DNA of 12,154 nt from Anaerolineae bacterium (GTDB taxonomy: Bacteria; Chloroflexota; Anaerolineae; J102), in the NCBI GenBank assembly GCA_026985975.1, contig JALSPL010000253.1, positions 1-12,154 on the forward strand, given 5' to 3'. Under the pieces are notes generated by a model, which did no database searches, was not told the origin of the DNA, and was given only the letters and a program-made list of their open reading frames with translations. Below are positions 1-5,696 of the stretch, one piece after another. Within the stretch, counting starts at the first letter, position 1. Every line of letters starts with the position of its first letter. A program made the translations under genes and the position numbers.

Positions 1-483
1 CTTGCAGATATCCACCAGCACAGGCCCGGGGCGGCCGGTGCGGGCGATGTGAAAGGCCTCTTTCATGATCCGGGCCAGATCGTTGATGTCGGTGACCAGG
101 TAATTGTGTTTGGTGATGGCCTGGGTCACGCCGGTGACGTCGGTTTCCTGAAAGGCGTCATTGCCCAGCAGGTCGGTGGGAACCTGGCCGGTGATGGCGA
201 CGATGGGAACGGAATCCATCATGGCGGTGGCCAGGGCTGTGACCAGATTGGTGGCGGCCGGGCCCGAGGTGACAATGGCGACGCCGACTTTGCCGGTGGT
301 GCGGGCGTAGCCGTCGGCCATGTGGCCCGCTCCCTGCTCATGGCGAGCGAGGATATGCCGCACCGGGTATTGGGGCATGGCGTCGTAAACGGGCAGAATC
401 GCGCCGCCGGGATGTCCGAACACGAGGTCGACGCCCTCGCGTGTGAGCGCTTCCCAAACGATCTGTGCGCCTGTTCGCTTCAT
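1..483 (-). CDS. ilvB: Acetolactate synthase large subunit, N-terminal part (partial)
   Basis: This is the thiamine-diphosphate enzyme that condenses pyruvate into acetolactate (or with 2-oxobutyrate into acetohydroxybutyrate), the first common step of branched-chain amino acid synthesis. Only the first 161 codons are in the window; the gene runs off the left edge. What is visible is the ThDP-binding (PYR) domain: the FGHPGG motif near residue 22, the catalytic glutamate in RHEQGAGH (E49), and TSGPAATN near residue 72, where most homologues have GPGATN. DAFQETD follows near residue 109, then the RPGPVLVDI segment at the end. The ATG at 483 is preceded by AGGAGA at 489-494, which fixes the start. 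It lies downstream of a leader peptide and two terminator-like hairpins, so it is very probably controlled by attenuation. Family assignment is secure; catabolic and anabolic forms cannot be separated on this fragment, but the leader favours the biosynthetic one. Confidence 0.95.
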   Translation of the reverse strand, partial: MKRTGAQIVWEALTREGVDLVFGHPGGAILPVYDAMPQYPVRHILARHEQGAGHMADGYARTTGKVGVAIVTSGPAATNLVTALATAMMDSVPIVAITGQVPTDLLGNDAFQETDVTGVTQAITKHNYLVTDINDLARIMKEAFHIARTGRPGPVLVDICK

Positions 484-509
484 GGTCTTCTCCTGAGTGA
501 GGAATGTGG

Positions 510-563
510 GAAAAAGAAGGGCCTTCAACCTCCCGTCGAACTGCTGCGGTTGGATTGAAGGCC
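510..563 (-). terminator. Second terminator-like hairpin in the ilvB leader
   Basis: In the minus-strand transcript, GGCCTTCAA (563-555) pairs perfectly with TTGAAGGCC (528-520), giving a 9-bp stem closed by a 26-nt loop, followed by a T-rich tract (519-511, CTTCTTTTT). It ends about 28 nt before the ilvB start codon. The loop side of its 5' arm carries TCCAACCG (554-547). That octamer also occurs in the first terminator and is complementary to part of the leader-peptide coding region. It can be read as a second attenuator stage; the long loop makes it a weaker terminator than the one at 591-622. Confidence 0.6.
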
Positions 564-590
564 TCATTGCCTGGGTGTGAGATTGTCTGC

Positions 591-622
591 AAAGAAAAAG
601 CCCTCTCCGGTTGGAAGAGGGC
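591..622 (-). terminator. First intrinsic terminator (attenuator) of the ilvB leader
   Basis: Read on the minus strand, GCCCTCT (622-616) pairs with AGAGGGC (606-600), and inner C-G pairs are possible across a one-base bulge. TTTTTCTTT (599-591) follows directly. It starts 23 nt after the leader-peptide stop codon. Its loop contains TCCAACCGG (615-607), an exact complement of CCGGTTGGA (687-679) inside the leader coding region, so the same bases can form either this terminator or an upstream antiterminator pairing. Confidence 0.8.
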
Positions 623-687
623 CTGTGCTTTGTCTGAGATGCTTTCTAACGTCTTCGTTGTCTGGCATCCGCCTCCTGTCCAACCGG
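607..687 (-). promoter_or_regulatory. Antiterminator pairing in the ilvB leader
   Basis: CCGGTTGGA (687-679, within the leader-peptide codons for Pro-Val-Gly) is exactly complementary to TCCAACCGG (615-607, in the first terminator). Forming this 9-bp helix would break the inner part of the terminator. An 8-nt version of the same match (TCCAACCG, 554-547) lies at the second hairpin, so one leader segment could disarm either. The upstream segment lies just after the run of Ile/Leu/Val codons, so a stalled ribosome would leave it free. The pairing is seen in the sequence; the mechanism is inferred. Confidence 0.6.
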
Positions 688-765
688 TATCGGCTCCTGG
701 CCGCTAATAAGAGCGAGGAGCACAATAATAATAACGAGGACAAGCAGGCTGATGCCGAAGATCAT
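646..765 (-). CDS. ilv attenuator leader peptide (39 aa, Ile/Leu/Val-rich)
   Basis: A 39-codon ORF begins at the ATG at 765 and ends with TAG at 648-646. Residues 7-20 read LLVLVIIIVLLALI, and 15 of the first 20 residues are Ile, Leu or Val, including three consecutive ATT codons. The C-terminal half is hydrophilic and ends QRRR. It begins about 50 nt after the predicted transcription start and stops 23 nt before an intrinsic terminator, which is the arrangement of classical branched-chain amino acid attenuators. Ribosome stalling at these codons when charged Ile/Leu/Val tRNA is short would favour antitermination. No convincing Shine-Dalgarno sequence precedes the ATG. The alternative is a tiny single-helix membrane protein, but the surrounding RNA structures argue for a leader peptide. 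Confidence 0.8.
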   Translation of the reverse strand: MIFGISLLVLVIIIVLLALISGQEPIPVGQEADARQRRR

Positions 766-821
766 TAGGATGTTATCGGAAAAAGGGGTGGGTGAAGCTG
801 TATTTTCTTAATATGGCGGGC

Positions 822-850
822 ATTATACCCAGAAGCAGCATACTTGTCAA
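822..850 (-). promoter_or_regulatory. Sigma-70-type promoter for the ilvB leader
   Basis: On the minus strand, TTGACA (850-845) and TATAAT (827-822) are separated by exactly 17 bp, a full match to the consensus. Transcription would start near 815, about 50 nt before the leader-peptide ATG. It lies 34 bp beyond the lutC stop codon with no obvious terminator between, so some read-through from lutBC is possible. Confidence 0.85.
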
Positions 851-883
851 ATCCAGATTCAAGAAGTGAGCGGATGGGTTGAT

Positions 884-1429
884 TTACACATCGAAGAGGA
901 TGATATGTGTGCGGCGGGGCCCAAACATGCCAAAATGTTTGTGTCGTTCGATGTCGTCGCTAAAGCTGGGGCCGGTGATGATGAGCGTCCGCAGGGATTC
1001 GTCCGCACGCGTCCGTCGCCAATCCCCCCGCCATGCCGCCATATCAGCGTAGATGCGGTTGACGGGTAGCAGAATCACATGACCGATGGGGATGAGGGCG
1101 GGCAGCCAGGATCGCCCCTGCGCCGGGACAAGAATCACTGATCCGTTGTCGGCCAGAGCGGCGTCCGCTGCAGTCAGCCCCATGGCCAGATCCGGGTTCA
1201 ATCGGCGGCGGTCGGGCGGAAAGAGTTTGAATCCTGCATCATTCAGCGCCGCGGCCAGGCCGGGGATGGGCAGCAACTCAACCTGCCAGGAGAGAATTTC
1301 CATCCTATGCTGATCTTGCAGATAGCGCAGCAGCGCCAGCCGGGCGGCGATGGGGTTCTCCCAGCGCTCCCAGGTTCCGCCCCACCGCGTCCAGGCGTTG
1401 ATGAATGTCTTGATGATTGGCTCACTCAT
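884..1429 (-). CDS. lutC: LutC-like LUD-domain lactate utilisation protein
   Basis: A 181-residue LUD-domain protein, the small subunit of the LutABC L-lactate oxidation system, which passes electrons from lactate oxidation to iron-sulfur partners in the cytoplasm. Family landmarks are TAADAALADNGSV (residues 86-98; the usual pattern is T-x-AdaaiAeTG), a downstream LP..HVILLP segment (109-122), and ITGPSFSDDIE (151-161; usually itGPSrTaDIE). FGPRRTHIILFD closes the protein where most homologues have an HGP motif. It is slightly short for the family. The ATG overlaps the lutB stop codon (ATGA, 1429-1426), so the two are translationally coupled. The substrate could be another 2-hydroxy acid; the family call is firm, the symbol moderately so. 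Confidence 0.8.
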   Translation of the reverse strand: MSEPIIKTFINAWTRWGGTWERWENPIAARLALLRYLQDQHRMEILSWQVELLPIPGLAAALNDAGFKLFPPDRRRLNPDLAMGLTAADAALADNGSVILVPAQGRSWLPALIPIGHVILLPVNRIYADMAAWRGDWRRTRADESLRTLIITGPSFSDDIERHKHFGMFGPRRTHIILFDV

Positions 1430-2658
1430 TTTCTGTAACTGCGGCGAATGTATGAGCGGAAGAAGCGAGGGCGGGAGATCAATCGCCGCCAGACGGAAAA
1501 ATAGCGCTTGTCATCATTGGGCGGATGGGTTTGGGCCAGGCGTATGCGCTGAGCGTGAATGAGATCGGGAATAGGGATAGCCACCGGACAGGCGTCCTGG
1601 CAACCCCCGCTGCCAGCGCAGAGGGCGGCCTGGGCTTCGCCCAGATCGGGCCGTAGCAGCAGGGGGTTGATGACTGCGCCGATGGGGCCGGTGTAGGGGG
1701 AGTTGGCGTAACCGCGGCCGCCGATCTGCTGATAGACCGGGCAAACGCTGTGGCAGGCCCCGCACTGGATGCAGCGCAGGGCCTGGCCAAAGCCTTCCTC
1801 GATGATTTTCGTGCGACGGTTGTCCACCAAAATCAGGTGGATGGTGCGGGGACCGTCTATCTCCCGGGGGGCTGGGCGTTGCAGGTGGGTGACATAAGCG
1901 GGCAGGGGGCGGCCCCAGGCGCTGAGGGCAAAGACCTGAATCAGCGCATCCAGATCGTCGATGTCGGCTGCGATCTGCTCGATGCTGAGGAGGAGGATGA
2001 CGTGGCGGGCCAGGCTCGTCAGGCTGGCGTTGTGACCATCGTTATCCAGCAGGACGAAGACGCCTTCTTCCACCGCGGCGAAGGTGACGCCCAGGATGGC
2101 GGTGTGGGTGCGCAGCAGCGCCCGGCGCAGGGGCATGCGCACCGTGCTGGTCAAATGATCGGGATTGTAGGTTTCGGGGATGCGCCATTTTTGTTGCAGG
2201 GTGGCGCTGATAGCCTCCACCGTCAGATGTCCCACCGGCCAGATGGGATGTCCGGGCCGCTCATCGGCCAGTTGGGCCAGATAATCGCCGGGATGCAGGG
2301 GGGTAAGCTGGATGGCGTTGGCCTTGGCCGCCCGATCCAGTTGGATTTCATCCAGCAGGGGATGGTGGTTGCGCAGGGCGTCGGTCACGCCCAGCCCGCG
2401 CATGGTTTGTATGACCAGGCGATTGGCCTCCTGCGCGTCGCCCGCATGCAGGACCGCGACATCATGGGCCCGCGTGGCTGTCTCCAATCGCGCCAGATAA
2501 GCGGGTAAATCGGCCAAAACGCGGTCCCGGGCGTGAATGGCCTGCTGTTTCAGCGCCTCCGCGTTTTTGACCCGCGACCAGGCGTCGTTCCGGGCGGCCG
2601 TCGTCAGGTTGCCCAGCCGGTGTAGTGTGTGGCGCGTGCGCTGGTCGGAAATCATCAT
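1426..2658 (-). CDS. lutB: LutB-like iron-sulfur protein of lactate oxidation
   Basis: A 410-residue protein with an N-terminal LUD domain and a C-terminal ferredoxin-like region, the LutB/YkgF subunit of the lactate oxidation complex. Recognisable family segments are GDYLAQLADERPGH (124-137), the GRPLPAYVTHL region near 249-259, IDGPRTIHLILVDN (267-280) and CIQCGACHSVCPVY (C296, C299, C302, C306). GPIGAVINPLL follows at 324-334. The second cluster site reads C347-x5-C353-x3-C357-P; relatives normally have CxxCxxxCP, so the first cysteine lies three residues further upstream. The start is taken at 2658 (ATG-ATG, with GGAAGA upstream) because the open frame above it, back to 2769, does not resemble the family and runs into a repeat. 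No lutA is adjacent. Confidence 0.8.
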   Translation of the reverse strand: MMISDQRTRHTLHRLGNLTTAARNDAWSRVKNAEALKQQAIHARDRVLADLPAYLARLETATRAHDVAVLHAGDAQEANRLVIQTMRGLGVTDALRNHHPLLDEIQLDRAAKANAIQLTPLHPGDYLAQLADERPGHPIWPVGHLTVEAISATLQQKWRIPETYNPDHLTSTVRMPLRRALLRTHTAILGVTFAAVEEGVFVLLDNDGHNASLTSLARHVILLLSIEQIAADIDDLDALIQVFALSAWGRPLPAYVTHLQRPAPREIDGPRTIHLILVDNRRTKIIEEGFGQALRCIQCGACHSVCPVYQQIGGRGYANSPYTGPIGAVINPLLLRPDLGEAQAALCAGSGGCQDACPVAIPIPDLIHAQRIRLAQTHPPNDDKRYFSVWRRLISRPRFFRSYIRRSYRK

Positions 2659-2719
2659 GCGCTCTATCTTCCAACACTTTGCAGATTTTGTCCAGAAGTC
2701 TGGAGTCTGGCGAAAATGG

Positions 2720-2747
2720 ATTTGACGCAAAAAAACAACGCTTTCAA
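2720..2747 (-). promoter_or_regulatory. Possible lutBC promoter
   Basis: On the minus strand, TTGAAA (2747-2742) and TCAAAT (2725-2720) are 16 bp apart, matching five of six and four of six consensus bases. This places transcription start about 55 nt before the lutB ATG. The -35 element touches the inverted repeat at 2746-2826. The prediction rests only on these two hexamers. Confidence 0.3.
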
Positions 2748-2826
2748 CCATAGATTTCCCAGATTCCACAGATTTTTTGGCTCATTTTTCTAAATTTTCT
2801 GTGAAAATCTGTGTGAATCTGTGGTT
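2746..2826. repeat. Imperfect inverted repeat with ~30-nt arms
   Basis: The left arm, beginning AACCATAGATTTCCCAGATT (2747 on), is an imperfect inverse of the right arm ending AATCTGTGTGAATCTGTGGTT (to 2825). Motifs of the type CACAGATT...CACAGAT recur as dispersed palindromic repeats in several bacterial phyla. It is AT-rich and lies directly upstream of lutB. It may be a small non-autonomous element or a hairpin in the divergent control region; no protein is encoded. Confidence 0.6.
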
Positions 2827-2888
2827 AAAACAAAAAACGCCAGTGTCCAGTATCACATTACGACATTCCAAAAGAGTGGAACGGCTGG

Positions 2889-2973
2889 GGCATGCCCTGA
2901 GCGCAGCCGAAAGGGAGCCAGTGAAGCGTCCTTCATGCTAGATTCCTTCCTTCGGCATTGCTCAGGACATGCC
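2889..2973. repeat. REP-like palindromic element
   Basis: GGCATGCCCTGAGC (from 2889) with GCCGAAAGGGA on the left is mirrored by TCCTTCCTTCGGC and GCTCAGGACATGCC (to 2973) on the right, giving arms of about 27 nt around a 28-nt loop. The paired CCCTGAGC...CCGAAGG type is familiar as a dispersed intergenic repeat in Chloroflexota and other bacteria. The adjacent GTCAGAATGACG (2987-2998) is itself partly palindromic and may belong to the same unit. An open frame crossing it on the minus strand is not a gene. Confidence 0.6.
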
Positions 2974-3019
2974 TTTCTTTGGTTGTCAGAATGACGTGGA
3001 AAGGGATGTTTGTTTGAAA

Positions 3020-3092
3020 TGGGTGTGTCCATTTTCAATTGGAGGCTGGCGGCAAGCCGTCACCTGGTTTTTACTGAAGTAGGACACCCCCA
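3020..3092. mobile_element. Short MITE-like element, copy 1
   Basis: A 73-bp unit bounded by TGGGTGTGTCC (3020-3030) and its imperfect inverse GGACACCCCCA (3082-3092). The terminal similarity extends inward to include ACTGAAGTAGGAC on the right and CCATTTTCAATTGG on the left. The interior contains a small GGCTGGCGGCAAGCC hairpin. The ends match those of the larger element at 6383-6560 (ACTGAARTAGGACRCMCCCA on the right), so the two are one family. No target duplication is visible here, which suggests an older or internally deleted copy. Confidence 0.6.
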
Positions 3093-3109
3093 TAAAAGAT
3101 AATGACTTC

Positions 3110-3147
3110 TACGAAAGTGGTTATAAAAAGATTCGGTGACTTTCGTA
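3110..3147. promoter_or_regulatory. Perfect 9-bp inverted repeat, possible operator
   Basis: TACGAAAGT (3110-3118) and ACTTTCGTA (3139-3147) are exact inverse copies with a 20-bp spacer. The centre lies about 97 bp upstream of the predicted start of transcription from the promoter at 3191-3218. There is no U-tract, so a DNA-binding site or cruciform is more likely than a terminator. No regulator gene is in the window to pair it with. Confidence 0.35.
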
Positions 3148-3190
3148 TGTTGGTTATCGCGAAAAATATTAGAAATTGTAAGAAAACCTA

Positions 3191-3218
3191 TTGACAATCT
3201 GACAATGTGTGTTAAACT
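3191..3218 (+). promoter_or_regulatory. Promoter upstream of the glycerol cluster
   Basis: A perfect TTGACA (3191-3196) is followed after 16 bp by TAAACT (3213-3218), which is preceded by TGT, an extended -10 signature. Transcription would begin near 3225, almost at the first ATG of the small ORF at 3227. It is the best plus-strand promoter before glpF and could drive the small ORFs, glpF and possibly the genes beyond. Confidence 0.6.
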
Positions 3219-3226
3219 ACAAAAGC

Positions 3227-3385
3227 ATGATGATGAAAACAGTTGTCATCATTTTTTTGATCTTCATTATCGCACTGCACTCTTCTCGCCATTCGCATCA
3301 TTATGAGCCGTCTTTCGCATTGGCCGTTTATTGGCGAACCGAATATGGGATGGTTGTCTTTGGGGCGGAGTGGGGAGGAATGTAG
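3227..3385 (+). CDS. Possible small membrane or secreted protein (52 aa), hypothetical
   Basis: An open frame of 52 codons starts with three consecutive ATGs. The product has a Lys followed by a strong hydrophobic stretch (residues 6-17, VVIIFLIFIIAL), then a His/Ser-rich segment (LHSSRHSHH) and an aromatic-rich tail. That looks like a signal peptide or single membrane anchor. There is no Shine-Dalgarno site, but the predicted transcription start is within about 2 nt, so it would be leaderless. The first codons overlap a hairpin with a T-tract (3230-3258), so this stretch could instead be a transcribed leader. I do not recognise the protein, and it may be non-coding. Confidence 0.3.
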   Translation: MMMKTVVIIFLIFIIALHSSRHSHHYEPSFALAVYWRTEYGMVVFGAEWGGM

Positions 3386-3386
3386 C

Positions 3387-3590
3387 ATGTTTTTTGCGGG
3401 GGGAGATGATCGTCATTCATTGTTGATGTGGCGAGGAGGCAAATGGGCTGGTTGGTTAGTGGGCGTTGCGCTCGAATTGTTTTTTAGCGGTTACAACTCG
3501 ATCTTTCATCAGACGTTTTTCCCAGGCGACGTTATTTTCAGTGATGACGGCGCCTTTTTTTATTTCGTTCAACCGGAGGATGCCTATTGA
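3387..3590 (+). CDS. Possible small protein (67 aa), hypothetical
   Basis: This open frame begins one base after the stop of the preceding small ORF and has GGGGAGGA at 3372-3379 as a plausible ribosome site. The frame is open back to an ATG at 3303, but that start has no ribosome site and would overlap the upstream ORF. The product is rich in aromatic residues, with a hydrophobic centre (AGWLVGVALELFFSGY) and an acidic end. Base composition is more AT-rich than the neighbouring metabolic genes. It is unrecognised; it could be a real small gene, or the two small ORFs could be remnants of one frameshifted gene. Confidence 0.3.
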   Translation: MFFAGGDDRHSLLMWRGGKWAGWLVGVALELFFSGYNSIFHQTFFPGDVIFSDDGAFFYFVQPEDAY

Positions 3591-3706
3591 AAAATTGAAC
3601 CTGTATTTCTGAGCTGATTTCATCCCCATCGCATTCACTCACCTCCACTCACTTTGTTCAGACAGCATCTCAACAACCTGTTCTATTCCAGTCCGGAGGA
3701 AAAAAC

Positions 3707-4504
3707 ATGAAATCGAAAGGCTTGACCGGCGAAATGATCGCCGAAATTTTTGGCACTTTTATCCTGATTCTCCTGGGTGACGGCGTTGTAGCCAATGTCG
3801 GCCTGGCGCCTCGTCTGGCCCCGGCGGGATATGACTGGGTCACCATCGCTTTGGGCTGGGGTTTTGCGGTGGTGATTGCCGTGTACGTGGTTGGCGGCGT
3901 CACCGGCGCGCACATCAATCCGGCTGTGACGATTGCCATGGCTGCCAAACGCGGTTTTCCGTGGGGCAAGGTTCTTCCCTACATCGTAGCACAATTGATC
4001 GGCGCATTTTTGGGCGCTGCCGCAGTCTATCTCATTTACTTTGACGGCCTAAAGGCCGCGGGAATGCCCAATGTGTGGTGCACCGGCCCCGGCTCTGTTT
4101 TCGGCCAGGCCTTCTGGGGCGGCGGCGCGGCTGACGCCATGGGCACCTATGGTATGGTGTCAGCGGGTTTCGCCGAGTTCTTTGGCACCATGGTGCTGCT
4201 GTGGGGCGTGTTGGCCATGTTCGATGAGCGCAATGTCGGGCTCTCCGGCAATTGGGGCTTTTTCATGGTCGGCATGACCGTGCTTGCCGTCGGCCTCTCT
4301 CTGGGCGGCCCCAGCGGTTACGCCATCAATCCCGCCCGCGACCTGGGCCCCCGCATCTTCGGCGTTTTGGTGGGCACCAAGGGGTTGTTCAACGGCCTCT
4401 ACTGGTTGATCGTGCCGGTAATCATCCCGGCTATATCGGGCGCCATCGGCGTGTATGTGTATGACTGGCTGGTTGTGCCCTTCTTGCCCGCCAAAGAGGC
4501 GTAA
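3707..4504 (+). CDS. glpF: Glycerol uptake facilitator (aquaglyceroporin)
   Basis: A 265-residue inner-membrane channel of the MIP family that lets glycerol diffuse into the cell. Both pore motifs are present: GAHINPAVT (NPA at 71-73) and GYAINPARDLGPR (NPA at 208-210, R211, D212). The Asp after NPAR is the mark of glycerol-conducting members rather than water-only aquaporins. Six hydrophobic helices plus the two half-helices fit the family, and the length is normal. The ATG follows GGAGGAAAAAAC, an excellent ribosome site. It heads the glycerol cluster and is followed by the dihydroxyacetone kinase genes; downstream glpK would trap the imported glycerol. Dihydroxyacetone is also a plausible substrate given the neighbours. 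Confidence 0.95.
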   Translation: MKSKGLTGEMIAEIFGTFILILLGDGVVANVGLAPRLAPAGYDWVTIALGWGFAVVIAVYVVGGVTGAHINPAVTIAMAAKRGFPWGKVLPYIVAQLIGAFLGAAAVYLIYFDGLKAAGMPNVWCTGPGSVFGQAFWGGGAADAMGTYGMVSAGFAEFFGTMVLLWGVLAMFDERNVGLSGNWGFFMVGMTVLAVGLSLGGPSGYAINPARDLGPRIFGVLVGTKGLFNGLYWLIVPVIIPAISGAIGVYVYDWLVVPFLPAKEA

Positions 4505-4541
4505 GGTCTCATTCCAAGGCATCTATCGAAAGCAATTATGG

Positions 4542-4576
4542 CCGCCTGCATGCCGCGCTTTTAGGGATGCAGGTGG
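4542..4576 (+). other. Intercistronic RNA hairpin between glpF and dhaK
   Basis: CCGCCTGCAT (4542-4551) pairs with ATGCAGGTGG (4567-4576), ten pairs including one G-U, around a 15-nt loop. No U-tract follows, so it is unlikely to be a strong terminator. It may protect or process the mRNA and set different levels of glpF and dhaK. Confidence 0.45.
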
Positions 4577-4642
4577 TCTCCTTACCATCAATGGTGTCGA
4601 CAGCTTTGGCTGTTGGCGTCATGTCTTAGTAGGAGGCATGTT

Positions 4643-5644
4643 ATGAAAAAATTGATCAACAAACCAGAAGATGTTGTTCGTGAAGAGCTGGAAGGCATCG
4701 CTCTGGCGCACCCGGATCTGGTCAAAGTGCATTATGAGCCGGATTATATTGTGCGGGCTGACGCGCCCGTCAAGGGCAAGGTTGGCCTGGTTTCCGGCGG
4801 CGGCAGTGGTCACGAGCCGCTGCATGGCGGTTTTGTGGGCATGGGTATGCTGGACGCGGCCTGCCCCGGCGCCGTTTTCACCTCTCCCACGCCCGATCAG
4901 ATGCTGGAGGCCACCAAGGCGGTGGATGGCGGCGCCGGCGTGCTGCACATCGTCAAAAACTACACCGGCGACGTGATGAACTTCGAAATGGCGGCGGAGA
5001 TGGCCCAGATGGAAGGCATCGAGGTGGCCAGCGTGGTCACCAATGACGATGTGGCCGTGCAGGACAGCCTCTACACCGCGGGCCGCCGCGGCGTAGGCAT
5101 CACCGTGTTTGTGGAGAAGATTGCGGGCGCAGCGGCGGAGGAAGGTCGGTCTTTGGCCGAAGTGACCGCCGTCGCCAAGAAGGTCAACGACTGGGGACGC
5201 AGCATGGGCATGGCCCTGACATCCTGCGTCGTGCCTCAGGCCGGCAAGCCCACCTTCGATCTGGGCGAGGATGAGATGGAGATCGGCATCGGCATCCATG
5301 GCGAGCCCGGCCGCAAGCGCATGAAGATCGCACCGGTGGATGAGATCGTCGAGATGCTGGCGGAGCCCATCATCAGCGATTTGCCCTACAAAGAGGGCGA
5401 CAAGGTCATCGCCATGGTCAACGGCATGGGCGGCACCCCGCTCATCGAACTCTACATCGCCTACCGCAAGCTGCATCACGTCCTGGAAGGCCACGGCATC
5501 ACCATCGTCCGCAACCTGGTGGGCAACTACATCACTTCCCTGGAGATGGCGGGCATGTCCATCACCCTGATGAAAGCGGATGATGAGCTCATCAAGCTGT
5601 GGGATGCGCCCGTGAAGACCGCCGGTCTGCGTTGGGGCGTCTAG
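4643..5644 (+). CDS. dhaK: Dihydroxyacetone kinase, substrate-binding subunit
   Basis: A 333-residue cytoplasmic protein that binds dihydroxyacetone covalently and presents it for phosphorylation to DHAP. The family signature SGGGSGHEP is at 51-59 with its conserved His57. The catalytic Asp is in KNYTGD (D110). The histidine that forms the hemiaminal with the substrate is in GIGIHGEPG (H219), followed by GNYITSLEMAG and SITLMKAD near the C-terminus. The start is the ATG at 4643, preceded by GGAGG at 4632-4636; an in-frame ATG at 4613 lacks a ribosome site and adds residues foreign to the family. dhaL follows after 52 bp. The ATP-type kinases fuse these two proteins; the split form here is the arrangement of phosphotransferase-dependent systems. 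Confidence 0.93.
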   Translation: MKKLINKPEDVVREELEGIALAHPDLVKVHYEPDYIVRADAPVKGKVGLVSGGGSGHEPLHGGFVGMGMLDAACPGAVFTSPTPDQMLEATKAVDGGAGVLHIVKNYTGDVMNFEMAAEMAQMEGIEVASVVTNDDVAVQDSLYTAGRRGVGITVFVEKIAGAAAEEGRSLAEVTAVAKKVNDWGRSMGMALTSCVVPQAGKPTFDLGEDEMEIGIGIHGEPGRKRMKIAPVDEIVEMLAEPIISDLPYKEGDKVIAMVNGMGGTPLIELYIAYRKLHHVLEGHGITIVRNLVGNYITSLEMAGMSITLMKADDELIKLWDAPVKTAGLRWGV

Positions 5645-5696
5645 TGTGCGGAACACCTTTCGCAAGGCTTCACATCATTGACAAAGAGGTGACCCC

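Noticed and set aside
49..558. A 169-codon Gly-rich open frame on the plus strand
   Set aside because: Antisense to ilvB and its leader terminator.
1750..2508. A 252-codon open frame on the plus strand
   Set aside because: Antisense to lutB; no ribosome site and no family resemblance.
2659..2769. N-terminal extension of lutB to the ATG at 2769
   Set aside because: The added residues do not resemble the family, there is no ribosome site at 2769, and it would run through a likely promoter and an inverted repeat.
2853..3038. A 61-codon open frame on the minus strand
   Set aside because: It is translated from the REP-like palindrome; such repeat-derived frames are commonly mis-annotated.
4619..5665. 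A 348-codon open frame on the minus strand
   Set aside because: Antisense shadow of dhaK, which has all family motifs and a good ribosome site.
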